NCBI GenBank assembly: GCA_905215575.1
Contig: CAJMQV010000090.1
Coordinates: forward strand, 1-7,516
DNA: 7,516 nucleotides
Source: an uncultured bacterium
GTDB taxonomy: Bacteria; Bacteroidota; Bacteroidia; Bacteroidales; Bacteroidaceae
Reading direction: 5' to 3'
The notes beneath the pieces are model-generated. The model made no database searches. It saw only the letters and a list, made by a program, of their open reading frames with translations, and was not told the origin of the DNA. Of this stretch, positions 1 through 7,354 are shown one piece after another (the stretch's first letter is position 1; every line of letters starts with the position of its first letter). Both the position numbers and the translations under genes were made by a program.

Positions 1-16
1 AAAATATTCCAATTAA

Positions 17-133
17 CCTACTGATTTACAACTAATTATAAATAAATTTAAACAGATTCTTAATTTAATCTTTAAAGAATTAGAACAACTTACTAAAAAA
101 GGTAATACACTTCGTATTATTACGACTACATAT
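17..133 (+). pseudogene. In-frame 5' remnant of the PLD-helicase gene, cut by TAA at 14-16
   Basis: Codons from 17 to 133 are open in the same frame as the gene at 134. From about 62 they read as NLIFKELEQL, then TLRIITTTY, leading directly into MGATQYEAI. This looks like the helix and beta strand that precede the HKD motif in PLD nucleases of the SauUSI type. No ATG, GTG or TTG occurs in this stretch. The in-frame TAA at 14-16 and the low-complexity AT-rich sequence before about 60 interrupt the frame. The other two + frames also have several stops in 1-65. Possible explanations are a frameshift, an insertion or deletion junction, or a sequencing error. What lies left of the window cannot be seen. 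Confidence 0.5.
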
Positions 134-2710
134 ATGGGTGCTACGCAATATGAAGCCATTGTCAGGTTAGCTAAACTCCCAAATACGAAAATTAAGATCT
201 CCTATAATGGAAATAGTGACAGGTTACACGCTAAAGCATATTTATTTTTCCGAAATACTGGATTTCATACAGCTTATATTGGTTCTTCTAATATTTCAAA
301 AGCTGCATTAACTGAGGGGCTGGAATGGAATATGAAAGCAACTCAAGTGGAGTTACCACATATTTTAACTACAGTAAAACATACATTTAATACGTATTGG
401 GAAGATCCGACTTTTGAGAATTTTGTATTAGGAGTAGATGATGAAAAACTAAAAAGAGCATTAAATCAACAAGAAGATAGCCCTAATTCCTTGGATTATT
501 CTGTCTTAGATTTGATTCGTGCAAAAGATTATCAGAATGAAGTATTAGAGAAATTGGAAGTTGAACGAAATTTACACAATCATTTTCGCAATCTAGTTGT
601 AGCTGCAACAGGTACTGGAAAAACTGTTATTGCCGCTTTTGATTATAAAAGATTCAAAGAAACACATCCACGAGCAAATTTTTTATTTGTAGTACATAGA
701 GAAGAAATTATAAAACAGGCATGTGCTACCTTTCGTCATGTGTTGCAAGACGAAAACTTCGGTGATATGTGGTATGGTGGTCATGAAGCTAAACAATATA
801 ATTATTTGTTTGCCTCAAAAGATTTACTTAACAATAGAATAGATGCATTGAATTTGCCGGAAGATTATTTCGATTATATCATTTTTGATGAAGCTCATCA
901 TATAGTAGCATCAAGCTATCAAAAAATACTACAACGGTTTAGGCCTAAAATTCTTTTAGGCCTAACAGCAACACCGGAACGTATGGATGGACAAGATATA
1001 ACGATCTATTTTGATGGTCATATCTCTGCAGAAATTAGATTAGATACTGCTCTAAATAACCAATTGTTGGCACCTTTTCATTATTATGGTATCACTGATA
1101 GTGTTGATCTTGCAGATGTGCGTTGGGAGCGTGGGCGTTTCGTGGCATCGGAATTGTCAAAAATATATACTCACAATGATATACGTACAGGGGTGATTTT
1201 TAGAAGTCTGGAGAAATATTTGCCAAACTATTGTGATGTGCGGGCACTTTGCTTTTGTGTAGATAAAGAGCATGCAGAATATATGTGTGCTAAGTTTACT
1301 CTTGCAGGTTTAAAATGTGCTGTGATGACGAGCGACTATAGCGAATCTCGAAACAGAGAAATCAGACGCTTGGCAAATAAAGAAATCAATTACCTATTTG
1401 TGGTAGATATGTTTAACGAAGGTGTGGATATTCCTGCAATTGACACAGTGCTATTCCTTCGTCCCACCGAAAGTTTAACCATATTTTTACAGCAGTTTGG
1501 TCGTGGATTGCGTAAGACTGAAGGTAAATCACATCTTACAGTATTAGACTTTGTTGGTCATAGCAGAGCAGAGTTTAATTACTCAGAACGTTTTCAGGCG
1601 TTAATGGGACGTACTACTATGAGTGTGAAGGAGGAAGTGGAAAAAGATTTTCCACATCTTCCACTAAAATGCCACATTCATTTAGAGGAAAAGGCAAAAG
1701 AATACATCCTTGAAAATATTAACAACTATATCAATAGCTTCAGATTAGATAAAATAATTCGAAATATTCAAACGTTTAGAAACAATTTTGTTGAGCCCCT
1801 TTCTTTGAAATCGTTTATTCGCTTAACACATGTACCCTTGGAAAAGATATACAAAGGGAGAACTTGGAATGAACTTTGTGTCCAGGCTGGTGTGAGAGAT
1901 AAAATGTCACAGTTCAATTCAGAATTAGCTAGAGCTGTTAATCGAAAATGGTTATCTACGGATTCGTATAGCTATTTTACATTTATAGAAGGACTTGCTA
2001 AAAAAGAATTTAATGTCAAAATATCTACAATGACTGAAATTGAACAACGTATGTCACTAATGTTATATTATGATCTATATGATACAGCGGGAGTTTTTCC
2101 GTCGTTGCAAGCAATGTTCAACGCCTTTAGCGAAGATTCAGTATTCATCCAGGAATTAATAGAGGTTATTGATGTTTTGAAAGACCGTTGCGAAGCCCTA
2201 GAGCAACCTGATAATTCTTCGCTTGCGATGACTTTCCCGTTAAAGTTGCATGGAGTTTATACTAAAACCCAAATACAAGTAGCTATTCAAACATCTACTC
2301 TAGAAAGAAAATCGCCAGCACGCGAGGGTTGTGAAAGGCAAATAATTAATGGACAGCCCGTTGAAGCTATGTTTGTTGATATTATAAAAGATCGTGAGGT
2401 TGGTTCAAATACTAATTACAATGATTTTGCACAAAGTAAAGGGTTATTCCATTGGGAGACACAAAATAGGGTGCGGCAAGATAGTAAAGAGGGACAACGT
2501 TATATAAATCAAGAACAGACGATGTTGCTTTTTGTTAGAAAACAAGCCCGTTCTTCTGAGGACAAATCCCGCACCTTAGGATATGTATATTTGGGCGAGG
2601 TTGAATTAGTAAGTTATTCTGGTAATAAACCGATACAAATCGTTTGGAAAATGAAAGATGATATTCCTGCTTCTGTTTGTGAGTATGCATGTAGATATGC
2701 TGCAGGATAA
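134..2710 (+). CDS. SauUSI-like type IV restriction enzyme (PLD nuclease, SF2 helicase, DUF3427), 5' end truncated
   Basis: The protein probably cuts DNA carrying modified cytosine, using ATP-driven translocation. This role is inferred from the domain order of Staphylococcus aureus SauUSI and was not shown here. Visible domains are as follows. A phospholipase D-like nuclease half-site spans about residues 1-100, with HAK at 32-34, GSSN at 50-53 and GLEWN at 62-66. A superfamily 2 helicase spans about 130-500, with Walker A ATGTGKT at 158-164, DEAH at 252-255, LTATPER at 277-283, a motif V-like FNEGVDIP at 427-434 and motif VI QQFGRGLRK at 453-461. A DUF3427 region spans about 505-850 and includes the FHWETQ segment near 772-777; it is the likely modified-base reader. 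At 858 residues it is shorter than SauUSI (about 950 as I recall). ATG 134 is the only usual start in the open frame, but it has no Shine-Dalgarno and PLD-like sequence continues upstream. The native N terminus is therefore missing, and the gene may be a pseudogene. It is AT-rich, unlike the genes to its right, which suggests transfer. No methylase partner is seen, and type IV enzymes need none. Confidence 0.82.
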   Translation: MGATQYEAIVRLAKLPNTKIKISYNGNSDRLHAKAYLFFRNTGFHTAYIGSSNISKAALTEGLEWNMKATQVELPHILTTVKHTFNTYWEDPTFENFVLGVDDEKLKRALNQQEDSPNSLDYSVLDLIRAKDYQNEVLEKLEVERNLHNHFRNLVVAATGTGKTVIAAFDYKRFKETHPRANFLFVVHREEIIKQACATFRHVLQDENFGDMWYGGHEAKQYNYLFASKDLLNNRIDALNLPEDYFDYIIFDEAHHIVASSYQKILQRFRPKILLGLTATPERMDGQDITIYFDGHISAEIRLDTALNNQLLAPFHYYGITDSVDLADVRWERGRFVASELSKIYTHNDIRTGVIFRSLEKYLPNYCDVRALCFCVDKEHAEYMCAKFTLAGLKCAVMTSDYSESRNREIRRLANKEINYLFVVDMFNEGVDIPAIDTVLFLRPTESLTIFLQQFGRGLRKTEGKSHLTVLDFVGHSRAEFNYSERFQALMGRTTMSVKEEVEKDFPHLPLKCHIHLEEKAKEYILENINNYINSFRLDKIIRNIQTFRNNFVEPLSLKSFIRLTHVPLEKIYKGRTWNELCVQAGVRDKMSQFNSELARAVNRKWLSTDSYSYFTFIEGLAKKEFNVKISTMTEIEQRMSLMLYYDLYDTAGVFPSLQAMFNAFSEDSVFIQELIEVIDVLKDRCEALEQPDNSSLAMTFPLKLHGVYTKTQIQVAIQTSTLERKSPAREGCERQIINGQPVEAMFVDIIKDREVGSNTNYNDFAQSKGLFHWETQNRVRQDSKEGQRYINQEQTMLLFVRKQARSSEDKSRTLGYVYLGEVELVSYSGNKPIQIVWKMKDDIPASVCEYACRYAAG
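939..965. repeat. Perfect 12-bp inverted repeat with 3-nt loop inside the helicase gene
   Basis: TTAGGCCTAAAA at 939-950 is the exact reverse complement of TTTTAGGCCTAA at 954-965, leaving only TTC between them. Each arm itself contains the palindrome AGGCCT, so an 11-base direct repeat TTTAGGCCTAA (938-948 and 955-965) also exists. The segment encodes RPKILLGLTAT, which includes helicase motif III, so protein constraint may account for part of the symmetry. Confidence 0.7.
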
Positions 2711-2748
2711 ATCCCCAAATTTAGTTTTGTCCATTAGTTATAAAAATA

Positions 2749-2808
2749 ATATACTTTGTAGGTTCCATTATTCAAACTTTTCAAACAAATGAACACTACA
2801 AAGTATAT
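2749..2808. terminator. Inverted repeat between convergent genes, probable (bidirectional) terminator
   Basis: ATATACTTTGTAG at 2749-2761 is the exact reverse complement of CTACAAAGTATAT at 2796-2808. The stem continues inward with GTTC (2762-2765) pairing with GAAC (2791-2794), after a one-base bulge at A2795. The loop is about 25 nt and AT-rich. Read on the - strand, the stem is followed by ATTATTTTTATAA, a U-rich tract that suits termination of the ABC-F transcript. On the + strand the nearest T-run (2824-2829) is some 15 bases beyond the stem, so termination of the helicase gene is less convincing. The AT-rich stem is weaker than a typical GC-rich terminator. An alternative is the end of a mobile element or a small repeat element, because the base composition changes here. 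Confidence 0.55.
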
Positions 2809-2827
2809 CATTGAAATAGGGAATTTT

Positions 2828-4465
2828 TTAGTTCTTCCGCTCCAACTCATTCAGATGCTCCATCTTCTTGGTTTCCAAGAAGTCATAAATGCCACAGAGA
2901 TGTTCTTTCACCTTACCGCCACCGAATTCATAAACCTTGGTGGCCAGTCCGTCCAGGAAGTCACGGTCGTGGCTCACGACAATCAGCGTACCATCGTAGG
3001 CAATCAGAGCCTGTTTCAGAATATCCTTGGTCTTGAGGTCCAGGTGGTTGGTCGGCTCGTCCAAAATGAGCAGGTTCACCGGCTCGAGCAACAGGCGCAA
3101 CAGCGCCAGACGGGTGCGCTCGCCTCCCGAAAGCACTTTCACTTTCTTGGTGCTCTCCTCGCCTCCGAACATAAAGGCACCCAGCAGATCCTTGATCTTG
3201 TTGCGGATTTCGCCCTTGGCAATGTCGTCAATGGTCTGGAACACCGTAAGATTCTCGTCCAAGAGCGAAGCCTGGTTCTGGGCAAAATAACCGATCTTCA
3301 CGTTGTGCCCCAGTGTCAGCGTACCGTCGAACGGGATTTCACCCATGATACACTTTACGAGCGTTGATTTACCCTCACCGTTACGGCCCACAAAGGCAAT
3401 CTTGTTGCCCCGCTCCACGGTCAGGTTCACGTTCTGGAATACGGTGTGCTCGTCGTAGCGCTTCCCTACTCCGTCCATGATGACCGGATAGTTACCGCTT
3501 CGTGGCGAGGGCGGGAATTTCAGGCGCAGTGCCGAGGTATCTTCCTCGTCCACCTCTACCAGTTCCAGCTTTTCAAGCATCTTCACACGGCTCTGAACCT
3601 GCAACGTCTTGCTGTAGGTACCTTTGAAGCGTTCGATGTAGTCCTTCGTTTCCTGAATCATCTTCTGCTGCTCCTCGTACTGCTTGAGCTGTTGGGCACG
3701 GCGCTCCTGGCGCAACTCCAGATATTTGCTGTAGTTCACCTTATAGTCATAGATGCGTCCCATGGTCACCTCGATGGTACGTGTGGTGATGTTGTCCACA
3801 AACTTACGGTCGTGACTGATCACAACAACTGCCTTGGCGCTCTCCATCAGGAACTGCTCCAGCCACTGGATACTTTCGATGTCCAGATGGTTGGTCGGCT
3901 CGTCGAGCAGTAGCACGTCGGGGTTCTGCAACAACAGTTTGGCCAGCTCGATACGCATGCGCCATCCGCCGCTGAATTCCGAAGTCTGCTTGTTAAAGTC
4001 CTCACGCTCGAATCCCAGTCCCAGCAAGGCTTTCTCCACATCCTCCTCAAAGTGAGTCAGATCGATGGCATAGAATTTTTCGCTCATCGAAGCCACTTGC
4101 TCAATCAGAGCCATGTATGAGTCGCTCTCATAGTCCGTGCGCTCTGCCAGTTCCTTGTTCAGCGCTTCGATTTCGGCTTCCATCTCCTTCAGATGGGCAA
4201 AGGCCTGCGATGCCTCTTCAAACACCGTGCGTCCGTCTTCGGTCATCAGGTGCTGCGGCAGATAAGCCACCACACAATCTTTCGGTGTGGTTACCTTGCC
4301 ACGGGTGGGCTGACGCACTCCGGCCAGAATCTTGAGCATGGTGCTCTTGCCAGCTCCGTTCTTGCCCATCAAGGCGATGCGGTCTTTTTCGTTGATCTGA
4401 AACGAGATGTCGCTGAATAATGTTGTTCCTCCAAATTCTACTGTTAATCCTTCTACTGAAACCAT
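2828..4465 (-). CDS. ABC-F family ATPase (duplicated ATP-binding cassettes, no membrane domain)
   Basis: This is a 545-residue soluble protein with two ABC ATPase cassettes and no membrane segments. By family it is a ribosome-binding ABC-F protein acting in translation or in ribosome rescue, not a transporter. Cassette 1 has Walker A GKNGAGKST (34-42), a signature FSGGWRMR (164-171), Walker B with DEPTNHLD (188-195) and the SHD switch (217-219). Cassette 2 has GRNGEGKST (360-368), LSGGER (445-450), DEPTNHLD (469-476) and SHD (498-500). The charged, Gln/Glu/Lys-rich linker at about 240-325 is the interdomain segment that enters the ribosome in this family, and it ends in a PPSPRSGN stretch (318-325). 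The C-terminal tail is short, without a long Uup-like coiled coil. All catalytic motifs look intact. ATG 4465 gives a start immediately before the first beta strand. Its upstream sequence is A-rich without Shine-Dalgarno, as is normal in Bacteroidetes. It lies 30 bp after malQ on the same strand, with no terminator between, so co-transcription is likely. The subfamily, and whether it is housekeeping or antibiotic-protective, cannot be decided here; housekeeping is favoured by its host-like composition. Confidence 0.93.
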   Translation of the reverse strand: MVSVEGLTVEFGGTTLFSDISFQINEKDRIALMGKNGAGKSTMLKILAGVRQPTRGKVTTPKDCVVAYLPQHLMTEDGRTVFEEASQAFAHLKEMEAEIEALNKELAERTDYESDSYMALIEQVASMSEKFYAIDLTHFEEDVEKALLGLGFEREDFNKQTSEFSGGWRMRIELAKLLLQNPDVLLLDEPTNHLDIESIQWLEQFLMESAKAVVVISHDRKFVDNITTRTIEVTMGRIYDYKVNYSKYLELRQERRAQQLKQYEEQQKMIQETKDYIERFKGTYSKTLQVQSRVKMLEKLELVEVDEEDTSALRLKFPPSPRSGNYPVIMDGVGKRYDEHTVFQNVNLTVERGNKIAFVGRNGEGKSTLVKCIMGEIPFDGTLTLGHNVKIGYFAQNQASLLDENLTVFQTIDDIAKGEIRNKIKDLLGAFMFGGEESTKKVKVLSGGERTRLALLRLLLEPVNLLILDEPTNHLDLKTKDILKQALIAYDGTLIVVSHDRDFLDGLATKVYEFGGGKVKEHLCGIYDFLETKKMEHLNELERKN

Positions 4466-4495
4466 GTATTATTTATTCGTGAAATGTTTTTACTG

Positions 4496-7207
4496 TTACT
4501 TTTTCAGAAAGTCATCGGCGCGTCCGCTGCGTTGGATCAGCGCGCGCACGGTGTTGTTAAAATCGTGTTCGTTCATCAGCTGCTCTACGGTGAGATGCAT
4601 GCGGTAGCGCCAGTAATGGCGCGGATTGGCCGGGATGTTGATGCGCTCGCTTGCCTCGTCGGGATTGCGCAGACGGTCGTCCATCGACATCCAGTCCTGC
4701 CAGGAGATCAGGCAGAGCATGGACGGCGAGAACAGATGGCGGGCGATAATCTCCTCGCAGAGCCAGCCTGGAATGTCGGCCGGCGGTTCTCCGTCCTTTT
4801 GCAGGATCTCGTGGTAATACTGCCGGGTGGTGTCGGCATCCTCACGCCACCACAGACGCAGAGTCGGCATGTCGTGGGTAAAGATGGTGGCCACACTCTT
4901 ATAGGGGTTGTTTTCCAGATGAGCAAAGCGTCCGTCCATCCCTTTGGGCATGGACTGGATCTCGAGCGTCAGAATCTGAAGCTCGTTCAGCACCCACTGC
5001 ACACATTCGGGCACCATACCCAAGTCCTCGGCACAGGCCAGCATCGGGGTTGCCTCGATCATGCGGGGCAACTTCTGCATGGCGGTCTGATACCAGAAGG
5101 AGTTGTGACGATGATAATAGAAATCCTCATACAGGGCGGCAAAGCTCTCCTTTTCGCGTTGGGTCAGCGTCTGGAATATGCTGCTCTGCATGGCCGAGAT
5201 GCGCGGATGATAGTGTTCCGGTTGCTGCGGGTCTTCAATAAAAAGCACATTGGAAATCAGTTCGTAAAGTCCTTCCTTCATGCGGCGGCGCTCCTCGTTC
5301 TGCTTCTGGCGACCGAAGAATGCCTCTACCTGTCGCTGAGTGGCAAACTGAGGTTTCATTTCGTACCAGTCATATCCCAAGGCGTTGAGGAAAACACGCT
5401 TCACCAAAGCGGTCTTTTCTCCGAAGAGGGGTTCCAGCACCCAGTCGGCAATGTAAGGACGCGTAAAGGCTTCCTTACGGAAGTCCATACCGAAGTTCTG
5501 GATTTCCTCGATGGTGAGCGGCAAGGCCGGAGTAAAATAACCCAACAGGCCGTGTACGGCATGTGTCGGAATCTCCCAGATGCGGAAGAAGCCTAATACG
5601 TGGTCTATGCGATAGGCATCGAAGAACTCCGACATCTTTTCCAATCGGCGGGTCCACCAGCGGCAACCGTCTTGCAAAATCGCTTTCCAGTTATAGGTGG
5701 GGAATCCCCAGTTCTGTCCGTTGGCCGAGAAAGCGTCGGGCGGGGCTCCCGCCTGACCGTTGCGGTTGAAGAAATGCGGCTCCATCCACACATCCACAGC
5801 CGCACGGCATACTCCGATCGGGATATCGCCTTTAAGCAGCACACCCTTGCTGCGGGCATAGTCGTGCGCTTCCTTCATCTGGGTATAGAGCAGGAACTGG
5901 GCATAGTAGGTGCGGCGGATCTGTTGCTCCGCTTCTGCATTTCCATGCACCAGTTTATAGATTTCGTGCGCGTCATAGCGTGCGTATTCGCCCCACTGCT
6001 CATAGTTGGCGGTGCCTTTCACCTTTCTCAGATAGACATAGGCCGCATAAGGAATGAGCCAGAAGGAGTTCTCCTCAAAATAGCGGCGGAACTTGTCTGT
6101 GTCCAGCACCTTTGCTCCGTCCTGAGCAAAACTTTCATTCAAAAATTCTGTTTTGAGGCGATACACCGCTTCATAATCCAAGGCAGGAAGAGCGTTGAGA
6201 TCGGCTGCCCGTTTGCGGTAAGCTGCCATCTTGTCGCTGTCGGACAGCGCAGGCAGACGGTTCATGTCTAAATACTGCAAGTGCAGGGCATAGACCGAGA
6301 TGCAGTTGTACGGATAGGAATCGGCCCACGAACCGGTGGTGTTGGTGTCGTAAATCGGCAACAGCTGCACGGCCTTCATGTCTACAGACGCCGCCCAATC
6401 GGTGATCTTCATCAGGTCGCCGAAATCGCCCACACCCCAACTGTTTTCCGTGCGGATGGAGAACAGCGGAATGACCACTCCGGCAATCTTCTTACGCGGA
6501 TAGTCCATGCGGATAATACCGTCGTGATAAACCAGAATCTGGTTGCGCTCCAGTCCCTTATACTGGGTGACGCGGTTGTCGCCTTCTTCCCAGCGCTTCA
6601 CCTCGCCGCTGTGGCGGTTTATGATGACATATTTATATTCAAAAGGAAAGAGCATCCCTTCGGCGCTGAGCGCGATGCCCCACTCGTTCTGTCCGCGTCG
6701 GGTCAGCGGCAGCGCCTTGTCCGTTTGCCAGGAACCGATGGCCGGTATGCTTCCCACGATGGCCGGCAGTTCGTCCTCCCCTAATTGCGGGACATGTACC
6801 CGAAAGGCCACGGTGCGGTCGTAATAAGAATCGCGCATGGCGATCTCTTCGGGAGCAGTTTCCTGCTGTGAGTAGAAAGCGGCCGAATAAAGGTGGTCGC
6901 ATGACGGAATGGCCTGCCAGTTGTCCGGCAGAAAGTATTCGCGCGTCATATCGGCGCGCAACCGGCGCCATGCATGTTTCCATTCCCGGCGCACGGTCTG
7001 TTCGCCGGCGCGCACCACGTATTGGTATTCAAACCACAATGCCGCAGGATGGGCATAGGTATAGTCGCCTTTCCACAAGTTTCCGTCGGCGGTATCCAGT
7101 GGAATATGGCATTCATTCACCTTTCCTTGCGGCATGTGCATGCGCAGAACCACTTCAATGTGTTCTCCCCAATGCGTGCGGTAGTCTATTGAAAAATGAA
7201 GTTTCAT
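4496..7207 (-). CDS. malQ: 4-alpha-glucanotransferase, DPE2-type GH77 with two N-terminal starch-binding domains
   Basis: This cytosolic amylomaltase transfers glucosyl or maltosyl units between alpha-1,4-glucans, so that maltose and short malto-oligosaccharides can enter glucose metabolism. With the start at 7207 it has 903 residues. Two CBM20-like domains sit at about 1-85 and 130-215; the second carries VGSIPAIGSWQTDKALPL at 151-168. The GH77 barrel begins near 245 (IPLFSIRTENSWGVGDFGDL, then LLPIYDTN). Family knowledge assigns the nucleophile to D535 in YRIDH, the acid/base to E727 in AEDLG, and the transition-state stabiliser to D779 in THDMPT; all three are present. The spacing of about 190 residues between nucleophile and acid/base is far larger than in short bacterial MalQ and matches the inserted region of plant DPE2. 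ATG 7207 was preferred to the in-frame ATG at 7303. MKLHFSIDYRTHWGE begins the first CBM20 strand, and the extra 32 codons would cross the probable promoter. No signal peptide is visible. The gene leads a probable two-gene unit with the ABC-F gene. Confidence 0.94.
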   Translation of the reverse strand: MKLHFSIDYRTHWGEHIEVVLRMHMPQGKVNECHIPLDTADGNLWKGDYTYAHPAALWFEYQYVVRAGEQTVRREWKHAWRRLRADMTREYFLPDNWQAIPSCDHLYSAAFYSQQETAPEEIAMRDSYYDRTVAFRVHVPQLGEDELPAIVGSIPAIGSWQTDKALPLTRRGQNEWGIALSAEGMLFPFEYKYVIINRHSGEVKRWEEGDNRVTQYKGLERNQILVYHDGIIRMDYPRKKIAGVVIPLFSIRTENSWGVGDFGDLMKITDWAASVDMKAVQLLPIYDTNTTGSWADSYPYNCISVYALHLQYLDMNRLPALSDSDKMAAYRKRAADLNALPALDYEAVYRLKTEFLNESFAQDGAKVLDTDKFRRYFEENSFWLIPYAAYVYLRKVKGTANYEQWGEYARYDAHEIYKLVHGNAEAEQQIRRTYYAQFLLYTQMKEAHDYARSKGVLLKGDIPIGVCRAAVDVWMEPHFFNRNGQAGAPPDAFSANGQNWGFPTYNWKAILQDGCRWWTRRLEKMSEFFDAYRIDHVLGFFRIWEIPTHAVHGLLGYFTPALPLTIEEIQNFGMDFRKEAFTRPYIADWVLEPLFGEKTALVKRVFLNALGYDWYEMKPQFATQRQVEAFFGRQKQNEERRRMKEGLYELISNVLFIEDPQQPEHYHPRISAMQSSIFQTLTQREKESFAALYEDFYYHRHNSFWYQTAMQKLPRMIEATPMLACAEDLGMVPECVQWVLNELQILTLEIQSMPKGMDGRFAHLENNPYKSVATIFTHDMPTLRLWWREDADTTRQYYHEILQKDGEPPADIPGWLCEEIIARHLFSPSMLCLISWQDWMSMDDRLRNPDEASERINIPANPRHYWRYRMHLTVEQLMNEHDFNNTVRALIQRSGRADDFLKK

Positions 7208-7286
7208 GCTTTTCTGTATATTTGGGTTTCCGTGAATCGTTTGCCGGACCAGAAGTGTTTTTTCCTCACGGCCGATTCTTTTATCG

Positions 7287-7317
7287 CAAAGATAAAAAAT
7301 CATTATGTATTTTCAAG
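7287..7317 (-). promoter_or_regulatory. Bacteroidetes-type promoter for malQ and the ABC-F gene
   Basis: On the - strand a -7 box TATCTTTG (7294 down to 7287) matches the consensus TAnnTTTG. A -33 box CTTG (7317 down to 7314), containing the TTG core, lies 19-20 bp upstream. Transcription would start near 7280, giving a leader of about 70 nt before ATG 7207. This location also argues against the longer malQ start at 7303. Confidence 0.65.
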
Positions 7318-7329
7318 AGAATTAAAAAT

Positions 7330-7343
7330 AAATATCGATATTT
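7330..7343. promoter_or_regulatory. Perfect 14-bp palindrome between divergent promoters, candidate operator
   Basis: AAATATCGATATTT reads identically on both strands. Its centre (7336.5) is about 20 bp from the -33 box of the leftward promoter and about 19 bp from the -33 box of the rightward one. A dimeric regulator bound here could control both directions. The sequence is AT-rich, so chance symmetry is possible. No regulator gene is identified in the window. Confidence 0.4.
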
Positions 7344-7354
7344 TTACGGTAAAA

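Noticed and set aside
134..2710. Reading the helicase as a type I restriction R subunit or RecQ
   Set aside because: There are no S or M subunit genes beside it. The N terminus is a PLD half-site rather than a PD-(D/E)xK nuclease, and the C terminus is DUF3427-like instead of RQC/HRDC.
2789..3913. Open frames on the + strand antisense to the ABC-F gene (2789-3367 and 3446-3913)
   Set aside because: They are shadows of the ABC-F reading frame, which has two complete sets of ATPase motifs. No promoter or ribosome binding site points at them.
4484..5596. Long open frame of 370 codons on the + strand antisense to malQ
   Set aside because: It lies wholly opposite a gene with clear GH77 motifs, its translation resembles no known domain, and long antisense frames are common in GC-richer coding DNA.
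5600..6784. Further + strand frames opposite malQ (5600-6271, 6281-6784)
   Set aside because: They mirror conserved GH77 and CBM20 coding sequence, and their translations show no domain or start signal.
7217..7224. TATATTTG, a + strand match to the -7 consensus
   Set aside because: The nearest TTG upstream (7189-7191) is about 25 bp away, too far for the -33 box, and a much better promoter lies at 7355-7386.
7208..7303. N-terminal extension of malQ to the ATG at 7303
   Set aside because: The added 32 residues precede the natural CBM20 start and would overlap the predicted -7 box and transcription start of the malQ promoter.
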